From NCBI RefSeq assembly GCF_005239225.2, contig NC_133291.1, forward strand, positions 310,001 through 374,000: DNA of 64,000 nucleotides. The letters are read 5' to 3'. Each line of letters opens with the position of its first letter. Within the stretch, counting starts at the first letter, position 1. Below are positions 36,819 through 48,674 of this stretch, piece after piece. The notes under the pieces were generated by a model. It was not told the origin of the DNA. It worked only from the letters and a program-made list of their open reading frames with translations, and did no database searches. Source of the DNA: Populus alba. Taxonomy: Eukaryota > Streptophyta > Magnoliopsida > Malpighiales > Salicaceae. The position numbers were made by a program, and so were the translations under genes.

Positions 36819-39311
36819 TTACTGCCCTGCAATATCCCGGAAGTACTCATGACGAAGCGCAGCAGCAGCGGTTATTCTTCTTTCAGGAACCAAGCATAGC
36901 ATTTTCTGCAGCATGATAGAATAAAAATAATAAATACTAAAAAAAATTGACGACGTCCCTGTTCCTCTGTTTGCAATTCATTATTGTAAAAAATAAAAAA
37001 ATAAAAAATCAACTGAAGATGTTCATGATAATAGAATACCAGCACTATTTAGTCAAAAGAGAACAAAGAAGCCAATCTAGGCCATTAAGGCTTGAACCGT
37101 AAATATCTTCCAGGTGTGGGCGGGGAGCTAAGCAAATGAGAATCATACTTACCGAAAGAAGGTCGATTCCAGTTGATCCAAGTGTTGGAACAACAACTCT
37201 CAGTTCCTGTAACAAAAGAGAAGAAATAAAATTCTTAATTACAGACTCCCGCTCGAGAATGTTAAGATTTGGAGTTGGAGATAATGAACGATATTTCAGT
37301 AAGGAAGCCAATTAATTACCGGAGGCTGATGCTCTGGGAAGTTAGATGGACAATCAAGAAAAGTGATTCCAATAAACGAATCCTGCTCTGGAGTACCCAG
37401 TATACTTGATATAAACAATAACAAGTTCATGTAAAATAGTATGCATGTAAAGCAGCTGGGAGACAAGTTTACATTTAACTTTTGCTTTACTCATTTTGCA
37501 GGTTTAGGTTAAAATAAGAAACAATTTTTCATATTCGCATTAACAAGTATCAGATGGAAAGTTTTCCTTGTAGAAACTATCCAAGCATGAAGACATCTTA
37601 GTAAATTTAGTTTAAGCCAAGCTTCAGCTGTCATTTTAAGCCTCATGTTGCCAAGATGCAGAAAAAGAAGACACCCTCATTGCCATTTACAACACTTTAA
37701 TTTCCGCCCACAAATTAATAGTGATTTCATTGTCTGGGAATAGATTCAAAATGGGATTAAATGAAAATAGAAATAAACATGGCTCGCAGATGAAATATGT
37801 TTAATTTTAGAAAAGAGAAGAGCGACTCAGCGCAGCAAGGCTATACAAACCTGAAAATTAAGCTCAATTGCTCCTTCTTAAAATCTCTATCAGGATCCCT
37901 CTTCAAATTCACGGTCCTGATTCACCATCTCAGCAAATATGCATCCTACAGACCACATATCAGCGGCAACATAATGTTCTGTAGATCCCAGCAATACTTC
38001 TGGTGCACTGTACGCATGCGTTGTGCACTGTAGAGGAAAGAATGACAGTTAGCCCAGATATGCAAATACAAAGAAAATGAAGTTTCCCAGTCATTAGAAT
38101 TGTGGGTTTGTGATGTGTTCATGTATCAGCAATATTGAGCATGCTCCTACTATTTCCAACTTCATGGTTTTTCCTTGAAGCAGGAGGGAAACCTAAGAAA
38201 AAATCACAGGAGTTCTTCAATGGAGCACAATTCTTTAATTGAAGTTTGGATGCTCATGCTAGGAAATGTGTAACTATTCCAGATTCAATAAATCAGAATA
38301 ATGGTATTTAATGTTGGGCAAATATATGCCCTAATCTTTTCCAAAAAAAATATAACCCTAATTGTTAAAAATACCCGAGGCGTGCATTTTTTGTGTGGAA
38401 TGCTGAATGCTTTAAGCCAATCCGAAATACGCAACTTTCAGTGTGTAATTTTTCTGATTTACTAGCAAATTTGCTGGTTTCAAATCTCGATGGAAAACCC
38501 TTCGAGAATGACAATGATCAACAGCAGAGAGAATTTGACCAAGGAGTTTCTGAAAATGAAGCAAACAAACACACAAGTATTACATATTTGGCAAAAGAAT
38601 CTCCACCAACCTCATTCTTCAACAGAGAACGCTAAGCCACAGATAGCAGCTGAAAAACAAAACCTAAAAAGAGGTAAATGATAGAGCTTTGCAAATTCTA
38701 TTCGATAATTCAAAATCCAGGAACAACAAATTTCTGACTTGCCCACGCATCAACATACAAAGATAGACAGTTAACATGCTACAGAACCATATAGTTACAC
38801 CAAATCTTTTTCCATGTGAAACTGTGGGTACTGTAGGGGAGGGACTTAACTTACTTTGATTAGATTTGAATCACTGAAACGATCTGGATGTGCTTTCATA
38901 AATTCGAGCAAATCTCCATCCATAAATTCAAAAACTAGAGTCAATCTCTTGCCATCTTGGAGCACCACATCCAACAACCTGTCCCTCCCAAAAAATCAAT
39001 CAAGAATAGCATCAATTCAAAGCTCAAGGACAAATTGAAAATTGAACGCGGATTTTTAAACAAGAACAATAATACCATGAACTATGAAGGAAATAAAGTC
39101 ATATAATAATAATAATAATAATTCACATTTATACTTAATAATGTTTTCATGATGCATCTCCTTCAGGACGGACATCTCTCTGAGTGACACAGCCGGTACA
39201 CCTCCATCATTACCATCACCTTCAAGCTCTGTAAGCTTCAAAGCTACAACGCAGTTGATTTTGGTGTCGATAGCCCGGTACACCTTACCAAAAGCTCCTG
39301 CACCAATCCAC
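36819..39311 (-). pseudogene. CDK-like protein kinase, apparently broken
   Basis: Seven kinase exons remain in order: 39135-39311 (GAGAFGKVYRA, VALK), 38855-38978, about 38375-38549, 37851-38027, 37320-37404, 37153-37206 and 36819-36905 (ends RDIAGQ, stop). The PSTAIRE position reads PAVSLRE. The catalytic loop HRDLKPAN is intact, but DFG is YFG and the next words break: after GLA an extra base gives an in-frame stop. The usual TLWYRAPE reads THAYSAPE, and exon 4 carries another one-base shift (GS followed by two stops) before DRDFKKEQLSLIF. No first coding exon in phase was found; a possible ATG at 39460-39462 (MDQPR, donor at 39447) does not join in frame. Loss of the DFG aspartate would remove normal Mg-ATP handling. 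It could be a sequencing-error-ridden gene, but four independent defects favour a pseudogene. Confidence 0.75.
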
Positions 39312-39462
39312 CTGCAATGCTGATACTGGCAGTCACATACGCACAGATTATAGCCAGGCCAGGGCAGCACATGAACAGTACTCAGAAAACAACAAGGAAA
39401 ATGATAAGAACACAGGTAAGAAAAACTTTTACAACCTTTTCACATACCCGTGGCTGATCCAT

Positions 39463-41540
39463 CCACAAGAAGTTTCAAAACCAAAATAATTTGTTTTCAA
39501 ATGTACGAGTTCCTCCGAGATTTTTTTTCTTAAAAACACTTACGCTGGTCTTAATAATTTTTGTTTTCATTTGAAGGGTAAAGTATTATTATTATTATTA
39601 TCATTAATAAATTTTTTTAAAATATTATTATTATAAAGAAAAACAATAAGTTTTATTTAAATAAATTAAAAACTATAAAAATTTAGGTCAGACAAGTTTA
39701 ATATTATTATTAATATCATAAATATTATTAAATTTGAAAAAAACATAGATTTGATTGGAAAGGTTAAACTCAATTATTAATAATATTATTTATATTATTG
39801 TTAATGTTATTAACTAGGTCTGACATGCCCTTCTATATCCAAGAAATTTCGAGCTGGAAAAGGTGTCCATGACCGAAGTTGTTTAAGAGTGGCAGGGCAT
39901 AAACCAAGTCTCTTGGGTCTTACAGTCCTGCCTGGCCCAAGACACTTGGGTTAGATGTCCAGACTTCAAAGTTATTGGATTCGTTGTTTAGACCCAAGAC
40001 TTTCAAATCTTGCTTCTTCACCCAAGTTTAATGGATTTGGATTGCAACCAAACCCAAGGTTTTTGGCCTTGTCATTTATAAAGAGCCCAAATCTCTTATA
40101 TCTAATGTTGCAGTCAAACTCACTTAAACTTGGATAAGTTTATTATTATTATTAATATTAAAAATATTATTATTTGTATTATAATTAATATTATTAATAT
40201 AATCATTAATAAATTTTTTTAAAAAATTAATATTGAAAAACAACCATAAATTTGATTTAAAGAGTAAACTTTAAAATTATTATTATTATTATTATTATTA
40301 TTATCATTAATATATTTTAAAAAATATATATTATTACTACGGAAAAAAACTATAATATTTTTTTGAATAGATTACAAAATATATAAACTTGCCAGACTAG
40401 TTATATATTACTATTAATATAATTATTGGTCATGATGCAGCCAGATCCAAGGTATTTTGATTTTTTTTTATAGCAAGACTCAATGTTATTAGATTTTAAA
40501 TCTTTTAATATTTTTTTATATAAAAAAATTAAGCCGCTGCTTAGTGTGAAAGAATTCACTAATTAAACTCCTATTTATCATTCCAAAAGTAAGAAAATTA
40601 TTTTTTTATTATCTCTTTCCACCACTGCTATAAAACTTGTACCGGAGATTGCTAAAAAAAAAAAAAAAAAACAAAACTCGTGTTGGCATAGTTAAAATTT
40701 ATTGATTTGTTTTTTAAAAAACAACATTGTTTTAGTTTTTTTTTTAAAAAAAGTTAATTCTCTCAGCCTATGACCAAGTCGTTGTCCCAAATCAATTTTA
40801 ACAACTATTTCTCGACATTCCATCCAAGTTCTTCTTTGGTCTTTGTTTGGTTTAGGAGTCATTTTGTTTTCTCATCACTCTGCATGTTTGATTTTTTGTG
40901 CTTGGAATAAAATAATTTAGTTATGGATAAATTGTTTAAATGGCAGAAGCTCAAGTTACCACAGGGATGTGGGTACTGCTGGATAGGATCAAAATGCCTA
41001 ATTTTCTTTATCTTAATTTTGAATTTTTAGAAACATAAAATAGAACAGAATCTAGTGTTGCGCGTCCTAAGCGTGGAGGTCAAAAATGGTGGCTTGTTTG
41101 GGAATGTTATTCTAATAACATTATCAGGGTACACAAGTTTATTCAGGAGTTGAAATTCATGATATCTCAGAGTACTTACTGAGATCGATTCAGTCTCTTT
41201 GATGAATCTGCCCTTGTGCAGAGCTTGGACATGTTGAAGCAGGGAAAGTGGAGCACAGAGAATTTAACTTACAAATAGACAAAAGCGAGCGAAAGTAATG
41301 ACATTGCATGGAACATCAGAAAGAAAGCATTTGAATCCTTTGACAATAAAGAAAGCAAAGAAAGTCTAAACAGTAGATCAGACTATAATCAAAGCTTGAA
41401 AGAAAAACTTAGGGGGTCCATCAGAATTGTTCCCAAGAGACATTGTAAGAAAGCTGAAAAATGTATGCTTTGTAATAAAAGCTTGAGCTAATGAAATATA
41501 TTTTTCTGAAGAAGAAAAAGAAAGCATGAAATTTAGGGTT
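39463..41540. other. Intergenic with repeats
   Basis: AT-rich with TTA/ATT trinucleotide arrays (for example 40277-40304) and a block at about 39890-40140. The wording of that block (CCCAAGAC, TTGGGTTAGA, GGATTTGGATTGCAACC) resembles the segment at 450-620 of the Helitron-like units, so it may be a related dispersed repeat. No gene is supported. Confidence 0.45.
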
Positions 41541-41582
41541 TATTGGTATTGGGCCACCTCATGAACCAGTATTCAGAGGATC

Positions 41583-42223
41583 ATGGATTTTAATGCATCA
41601 AAATACTATAATGAACGATATGCATCGTCAAGAATCCCTTCAATCTTCAGCAAGAAATCATCAGCTAGCAGTAGAATTCATGGCCTGTCATTTCCAGTAC
41701 CACCACCACCACCATCAACAAAGGAAAAGGAAAAGAGGGTTCATGGAGGAATTCCTTGTTTGCATATCTTGATGTCATCAATGAAGATTCTGAACAGGTA
41801 AGTTTTTGTTTTCTTTTGATTCACGATTGGTTGTTTAGTTGTTGATAGAAAGTAGAAACTTCAGTTACTGTCATCGTCATGTTGGTATTTTAAGGTTGAT
41901 GAACAAAAGTGAAACTTCAGATGCTGTTTTTAAAGTCCCAAGTGGGGTTATTTTTCTGTTTTGATTTTGGAAGTCTTTACCTGGTTGTTGAGGTTTTTGA
42001 GAGATGTTTGTTTTGTAAGTGAGGTTTGGTTTGAATATGGGCTGTCTTGTGTTTTTTTTTTTTAACCTGATTTGGTGAGTTTGGTAAAGAAAAAGTAAAT
42101 CGAGTGACAGAGAAGAAACCAAGGAAGTATCTTTTTGGATTTTTATTGAATCCTAAGAGTGCAATTTAGGGCTTAAACATCAAATGAATAGCAGTTGAGT
42201 CATTTCTCAGGACAAGGACTTGA
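41583..42223 (+). other. Spliced upstream ORF in the EXO70 leader (75 codons)
   Basis: An ATG at 41583 opens a Ser- and Pro-rich frame (MDFNASKYYNERYASS..., with PPPPPP) to a strong donor AACAG|GTAAGT after 41797. The obvious acceptor TTTCTCAG ends at 42210. Joining 41797 to 42211 continues the frame for three codons (TRT) to TGA at 42221-42223, which is 7 nt before the EXO70 start codon. The frame does not fuse with EXO70. This could be a regulatory uORF or an unused leader frame; the splice is inferred from consensus only. Confidence 0.45.
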
Positions 42224-42230
42224 TTTGGCA

Positions 42231-44255
42231 ATGGCTCCAGTGGATGGCATTGACAATCTTTCATCTGCTAGGATAGTCTTGAAGACGAGCTTAGAGAATT
42301 CACGAGCTCTTGCCTCTGCTCTAGACAATACTGGCCAAAAATTGGAGGGGATAAAACAAAGATTGCCATCTTTGGGAGCCGCTGTTAGACATGTCCCCAG
42401 GCAAAAATGCATATTTGTTGCAACTAGAGAGCATATTGATTGTGCCATTGGTCCTGCTGCAGCAGTGCTAAAGGTGTATGATACCATTCAAGAGCTCCAG
42501 AAGTCACTATTATCACACCCGTGTTCTGATCTTTCAACTTACTTGCCGATGGTGAAACAGCTTGAGGAATCATTGAAATTTCTGACTGACAACTGTAGGC
42601 TAGCAATTCAGTGGCTGGAGGCTGTTCTTGAGTTTCTGGAAAATGCAGTTCCTGATGATCTGTACATCATGAAGGTCAAGAAGTCGTTGAGCATTCTGCA
42701 AGAGTTGCAAGCTACCGAGAAACGTGCTCGGCTCAGTGGGGGTGTTCTCTGTGCTTCATTTGAAAAACTCGAAATTGAATTCAGGCGGCTTCTTACTGAG
42801 AACTGCATCCATGTTGTTTGGGATTTTGTCTCATCTTCCATTGGAGATCAAGCCTCCACTGCTCCATCTCCTCTGCCAATGGCTGTTGTGCAGAAGCTTC
42901 AGGCTATTATTGGCAAACTAAATGCAGATAACAGGTTTGAGAAGTGCATGTCAACCTATGCTGAAATCCGGAGTTCGAATACCAGGAGAAGTTTTCAAGC
43001 TCTTGACTTGAATTACCTTGACCTGTCGATCAGCGAATTCGATGATGTACAAGATGTAGAGTGTTACATAGATCAATGGTGCAAGCATTTCCAGTTGGCT
43101 ATAAAGCACGTTTTTGAAATTGAATACAAGCTTTGCAGTGATGTTTTTGAGAAGAATGGACCAGATGTTTGGATGGACTGCTTTGCAAAAATCGCTATAC
43201 AATCAGGAATTCTTTCTTTCCTCCACTTTGGAAAGAAAATTACAGCGTGTAAGAATGATCCAATCAAGATCTTGAAGCTATTGGACATTTTTGCGATGTT
43301 GGAAAATCTGAGAGTGGATTTCAACAGACTTTTTGGAGGGCCAGCATGCATTGAAATCCAGACTCTGACTAGGGATCTCATCAAGGGAGTTGTTAATGGT
43401 GCCTGTGAAGTTTTCTGGGAACTTCCGATCCAAGTGGAGCTGCAAAGGCGAAGTTCTCCTTCTTTAAATGGTAGTGTTCCAAGGCTAGTAAGCTTTATAA
43501 CGGATTACTGTAATCGTCTACTAGGGGATGATTACAAGCCATTACTCACACGGGTTCTGACAATTCAACAGAGCTGGAAAGAAGACAAGTACCAAGAAGA
43601 GCTTATCACCAGCCAGATTTATTGCATAATAAAGCAGACTGGTCTAAACTTGGATGCATGGTCAAAAGCCCACCATGATTTGACGCTGTCCTACCTTTTC
43701 ATGATGAACAACCATTGTCACCTCTGCAGTTTGAAAGGCACAAAGCTCGGAGATTTGATGGGAGAATGTTGGTTGAAAGCTCATGAACAGTATAGGGACT
43801 ATTACATGACTCTTTTCCTGAGAGAAAGTTGGGGGAAAATATTTAATCTTCTTAGCCAAGAGGGTCGAGTTTTATCTTCTCCTACCGGGGGATTCGTGGG
43901 GGATTCGGTCAAGAAGAGACTAAAGTCATTCAATGAGGAGTTTGATCACATGTACCAGAAGCAATCCAATTGGGTTGTTCCAAATGAAGACTTGAGGTTG
44001 AAGATGTGTCAACTTGCAGTCCAGGCTTTTGTACCTGTTCACCGGAGTTACTTGCAGAACTATGGGTTTCAGGCAGAAACTGATGATAGTCCCGGCAGAC
44101 ATGTGAAGTATACTACGCAAGGTTTGGAAACCATGCTCAGCTCTCTCTTCCAGCCAAAGCTAAGCAAGTCTGGCACCACCAAACAAAATCGCTTTATTGG
44201 TAAAACAAAAGATATTGTGACAGATAACTTTCGCTTGACACTTCTGGCTGCTTAA
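42231..44255 (+). CDS. EXO70G: Exocyst subunit EXO70, probably G clade
   Basis: A single uninterrupted 674-aa frame from ATG 42231, as in most plant EXO70 clades other than EXO70A. EXO70 is the peripheral exocyst subunit that binds plasma-membrane phosphoinositides and helps tether secretory vesicles. Recognisable features are an N-terminal helical region with QRLPSLGAAVR and IGPAAAVLKVYDTIQ (about 42-80), an LTLSYLFMMNNHCHL helix (about 493-507), and the C-terminal EXO70 block with ESWGKIFNLL, KKRLKSFNEEFDHMYQKQSNW and KYTTQGLETMLSSLFQ. Upstream codons to 42195 start with TTG and lie partly before the splice acceptor at 42210, so ATG 42231 is preferred. G-clade assignment rests on the wording and on its place between MSR and ATP synthase epsilon genes, where Arabidopsis has EXO70G2 (At1g51640), from memory. 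Confidence 0.88.
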   Translation: MAPVDGIDNLSSARIVLKTSLENSRALASALDNTGQKLEGIKQRLPSLGAAVRHVPRQKCIFVATREHIDCAIGPAAAVLKVYDTIQELQKSLLSHPCSDLSTYLPMVKQLEESLKFLTDNCRLAIQWLEAVLEFLENAVPDDLYIMKVKKSLSILQELQATEKRARLSGGVLCASFEKLEIEFRRLLTENCIHVVWDFVSSSIGDQASTAPSPLPMAVVQKLQAIIGKLNADNRFEKCMSTYAEIRSSNTRRSFQALDLNYLDLSISEFDDVQDVECYIDQWCKHFQLAIKHVFEIEYKLCSDVFEKNGPDVWMDCFAKIAIQSGILSFLHFGKKITACKNDPIKILKLLDIFAMLENLRVDFNRLFGGPACIEIQTLTRDLIKGVVNGACEVFWELPIQVELQRRSSPSLNGSVPRLVSFITDYCNRLLGDDYKPLLTRVLTIQQSWKEDKYQEELITSQIYCIIKQTGLNLDAWSKAHHDLTLSYLFMMNNHCHLCSLKGTKLGDLMGECWLKAHEQYRDYYMTLFLRESWGKIFNLLSQEGRVLSSPTGGFVGDSVKKRLKSFNEEFDHMYQKQSNWVVPNEDLRLKMCQLAVQAFVPVHRSYLQNYGFQAETDDSPGRHVKYTTQGLETMLSSLFQPKLSKSGTTKQNRFIGKTKDIVTDNFRLTLLAA

Positions 44256-46631
44256 TTCTTTCTACATGAAAGGGGTCTGTAATATTTTCCTGTTAAATTA
44301 ACGTCTCTTTTTTAATTCAAAAATGGCATGTTTTTTGCTCGTAAGCGTTCGGATGCGATTTTCATGGATGAACTAATTTCTCTTCCACTCACCCGAGACT
44401 CTTTTAGAAAATCTGCAACCGATATGTTTTCATGTTATAGCTAGCTCCTGTCTTGTAAATCACAGGGGCTCCTGGTAAGTTGGATTTGAAGTGAAGCTTG
44501 CTTGGCTTGGCTTGGCTTTCATTGTATTGTTACTTAGCTTGGTGAGCTAGCCATTAGGTGAGGAAGTTACTCATGAGTGGTGCTTATCAAATGGCTGCTA
44601 ACCACTACGAAAACACAAATCATGCGTCATCACCGTGTTCTATTAACGTAGACAGAAAGACAAATCTCTGCAATTAATGTGGATTATGAATTAATTTGTG
44701 TTTATTAGGACAGCATTGAGTGCTTCAATGTTATCTGGAATCCATGAACTAAGACTTGTAGAACCTTATAAATGTGATCAACTAGCAAATGATGCTCTCA
44801 ACCTTTTGGATCAGCTGGCTGTCTTTGAGTTCTTTTGTCTTAGAGTGGAATGCTTCACTCCGAAACTAAGAAAATGTTCCTTTTCTTCACCTTCTATCCT
44901 CTCAATGTCATCCCGCCTGTGAAATGAACAAAAAGAAGAAAGAAGAAAAAGATTTGTAGTTTCACTTCTCTATGCCAAATATCCCAGCCTTCCATGTGAT
45001 TATTATATTTATTTTAGATAAGTCAGATTTTATCTTGAATTATTTTTAAATATTAATCATACTAAATCTGAATGGATTGATCTACAATTTAATTGTTCTG
45101 GGTGAAATATAGCAGATTAATAATAAGAAGATCTTATTTTAAATATTAACCAAATTAATTTTAAATGGCTTGGTGAATTGATCAACAATCCGATTGATGG
45201 CTAAAATATTTAAACTATAAAAAAATCGAAAATTAAAACGCTGTGAAAAAGAAGAAGAAGGAATTTTTAGCCGACGACCTGAGCCCTAAATTTGACAACA
45301 ATGACTTGCCACCTGCAACGAAATTATGAAAAGATGTGGAGATGTTAACTCATTAATTAATTGGTTGATTAATAAAGGCTGTTCAATACGAGATAGACCC
45401 TACCCTGTTAATAGTATTTAAAAATGTAATTATAATTGTTTTTTAAATTATTTTTTATTTTAAAATATATTTTTCATATCAACACATCAAAATAATTTAA
45501 AAAATAAAAAAATAATAATTTTAAAAAAATAAAATTTTTTTAAATTATTTCAAAAATACTTTTAAAAAATATAAAAAAAATCAAGTCCAATAAAAAAATA
45601 TTTCAACACTCAATCTATCAAGCCTTCGTCGAGGTTGCAGCACAAACAAAAGCAGGTAAAAATTCAAAAAACTTTTATTTAAAATAAATGTTTTATATTT
45701 TTTAGATTTATTATGTTAAAATAAATTTTAAAAAATAAAAAATATATTATTTTAATATATTTTTAAATAAAAAATACTTTATATAACAACTATCATATTT
45801 TCTAATTTTTATATAAAACTACCACTTGCTGGCTTGAAATTTAGCAGGAATTTATCTTGAAATTAAAAAAAAAATAGAAAAATGAAAAATTTAAGTTGAC
45901 TTGTTGTTAATGATTTTCAAGATAATTTTTTTAAAAACGTTATTTTAAATCGACCGTCAACTCAGGCATTATCTCGTATGGGGTTTTACAACAATTCCTA
46001 ATTACCTTGATATTTTCAGCCTATAAAGTATAAATTTTAGTGCTTAGCGTTCCAACCTACGTTCTGTTCTATGTTACAGTGACGACGACGACGAAGAAGA
46101 AGAACTTGCCTCTTCACCCTATAAAGTATAAAATTAGTTTTAGTTCTGTCTTGAATCAGGTAAGATCATGGTTACTTCCATTAACACAAATCTGAAGGGA
46201 GGAGAGTAACTTGTTTTATAGATAATTTATAAGGATATCATATTCATTCCACGAGAATTAATCAGATAAGCAATTTTGTTTATGCAGCTATCATAGTGTT
46301 TTTAAAATAATTATTCTTTTATTATTTCGTTAATATTAAAAATAATTTTTAATAAAAAAAAATAAAAAATATTTTAATACTGAAAAACATTTAAAATATC
46401 AACTGCTACCGGGTATCAAGCACTACCGAAGAGAAAAATATCATCTTGCTCACAAAGAAGCACATCGTGGGTAGTAATTTGTTTGGGCTAAAAACTTTAG
46501 TGGGCCAATAATGACTTAATGAGCCCATGAGAAACTACTAAGTCAGCACAAGACACAGGAGGCGAATGGTGGTGTCCTTTCTTTAGATATAGAAACCAGA
46601 GAGACGAGAAGAAGAGAGGAGAGTAATTCCG
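44256..46631. other. Intergenic with AT-rich repeats
   Basis: EXO70 3' region followed by repeats. Blocks at about 45415-45575, 45680-45790 and 46300-46395 share the wording ATTAAAAATAATTTTTAAAA...ATATTATTTTAATATATTTTTAAATAAAAAA. GAC/GAA triplets occur at 46080-46105. No gene is supported; the frame at 44698-44922 has no motif. Confidence 0.5.
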
Positions 46632-48017
46632 ATGGCGTCGAATGCAGCAGCGCCGTTCTGGAGGGCCGCCGGCATGACCTACATAACATATTCGAACATC
46701 TGTGCTAATCTCGTCAGAAACTGTCTGAAAGAACCATACAAGACTGAAGCTCTTTCGAGGGAAAAGGTTCATTTTGCTGTTACCAAGTTTGTCGATGGAA
46801 ATCCTCAGAAACCCAGTAAGGCTCCACCCTTCCCTTTCTTTCTCATCCTCTCCTCGTACAAATCTGTCGCTTTAAGATCTGGGGTTTTTGGTTTCTGGGT
46901 CATTGCTGTTTCTTTCTCCTGATTTTATTGAATCTGATTTGATTTTGTTCAATTTTGCGATCATTTTCAATCGAATCTCCCTTTGATTGAGGGCTAGGAA
47001 ATTTATAGGCTGAATGGATTGTTGTTGTCTGTACAAATCAAGTCAGAATTAGAATTTGGGGTAAAGTTGAGACCCTTTTTTTTTTTAAAAAAAAAAAAAT
47101 GAGATTCTTTAGTAATCGATGTGGAGCTTTGGAGTAATGTCCGCTGAGGTTTCTGATCCGATTAGGTGTGCTCTGATATGTCACAAGTGTTGTAAGATTG
47201 AATGGCTGTGGGTTTGGTCAAAGTCGGATCGATGCTCTCTATGTTTGAGTATTAAAGGTCTGTTTAATTTTTGTTTTTTTTGGTTAAAAACTATTTTTTA
47301 TATATATTTTTATTATTGTTTTTGATGAATTAATATAAAAAATAATTTTTTAAAAATAAAAAAAATATTATTTTAATATATTTTTAAATAAAAAAACACC
47401 GCTAATCTCAAACATAAACGAGTCTAATGATCTCGATTGCTGGGAATGTGGTTTTGTTTTCATTTATTAAGGAATCGTAAGAACCATGGCTTTGTTTGGT
47501 TTGATAGAATCTTACCTTCACTCATGCCTTGGAAAAAAGTGATTGTTGTCTCTGTTATGATGTGAATAAATAAGCTAGCTGTTCCAAAGGGCTTTGTTCA
47601 GTGCAGTCGTTTCCGTCTTGGTAATTTTAACTAGAAAAGGGTCGAAGGCTATGGTAGAATTGTTAAGGTGCGTATGAATTGCATGGAGATTGGAGACTGA
47701 AAACTAGAAATTCTCAACCATGTCTTTGACCTACTCGGGCCACCTCTATGGACTAAATCATTTCAGCTATTGTTAATTGCATTACCTCCTCTTTGACTTC
47801 CTTGGGCCTTCTCTATGGAATGGATCATTTCAGCTGTTATGGTCTTCTGGCTTTTTTTGCCCCCCCATGTGTGTGTTCTTCTGCGCATTACCTTGCATTC
47901 TTAACCTGCTTTTCATCATTACCTTTTAGCGAAATCAGCTCTCAACTGTGCATCTTCTGATAAAATGGTTTTGTTTCTTTGTCAACAGTTGTTCGTTCGG
48001 ATTCTGGGACTGAATGA
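46632..48017 (+). CDS. Mitochondrial ATP synthase subunit epsilon
   Basis: Two exons, 46632-46815 and 47989-48017, encode 70 aa, the normal length for this small F1 central-stalk subunit (homologous to the animal epsilon subunit, not to bacterial epsilon). The N-terminal words [20 protein letters not shown] and [13 protein letters not shown] are diagnostic and the protein ends VRSDSGTE. It stabilises the F1 rotor in the mitochondrial matrix. The donor is CCCA|GTAAGG and the acceptor CAACAG; the last exon codes for only ten residues, easily missed by gene finders. Neighbouring EXO70 and MSR genes match the Arabidopsis order At1g51630-51650 as I recall it. Confidence 0.92.
47255..47405. repeat. 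AT-rich dispersed repeat in ATP synthase epsilon intron
   Basis: GTCTGTTTAA at the left and TAAACGAGTC at the right are a loose inverted pair around an AT-rich core of the same family as the blocks near 45680 and 46300, suggesting a decayed MITE inside the intron. Confidence 0.45.
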
Positions 48018-48165
48018 GTTGAGGAGCTCGATCCTTTAAATGCCTAATGGAGGATCTTTTGTGATGGACGTTCTTCTATTTGTCTATTTGGTAGATTGAA
48101 ATTCATTATGCCTGTAAGGCATAATTTCAGACAAGACTATGGATTTGGCCTGGTACTGAAATTGT

Positions 48166-48171
48166 AATAAA
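48166..48171 (+). terminator. Poly(A) signal AATAAA
   Basis: AATAAA lies about 150 bp after the ATP synthase epsilon stop codon, in a suitable position for 3'-end formation. Plant signals are loose, so this is only a candidate. Confidence 0.4.
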
Positions 48172-48674
48172 TGCAACCAGTATTATCCACTCTTTCAACT
48201 ATACTTCTTCATTTACCTTTCTTTGAGAATCCTTATGGAACAATCCTGTGTTTTGAAGCTGTAATGGACCAACTTTCCCACAGCAGTGCACGATTCCAAC
48301 AACAGCATGCCAAAATAATTCCTGTTTAGCATTCAATTCCACCGTCAGGAGAAAACTTTGCCAATGCCACTCATGTCAGGTGGGCAGTGGGATAATGCAT
48401 TTTTATCTTTTTGTTTCTGGTATTTATCCTTGTGCGATTGACTAATTGGAGAGACATATAGACTTGATAATCACAACCATAACTTGAAGAAGCGTAATTT
48501 GTAATCTATAAACATCATTTCTACATCTACGAAAGGAACTAGACCGTATAAACTTGCCGACCATTGCATCATTGCACCTAAACAGATACATCATTGGCAT
48601 GTTAGCAACACAACAAAAGCCTCACATTGTTCTTCGTGATCAAAACTCAATGGAGCAAGAGCAGCCATCCAATA

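Noticed and set aside
42195..42230. Longer EXO70 start giving 686 residues
   Set aside because: It begins with TTG, not ATG, and spans a likely splice acceptor at 42210.
42951..43384. Minus-strand frames inside EXO70
   Set aside because: Antisense shadows of a clear coding exon; no independent motifs.
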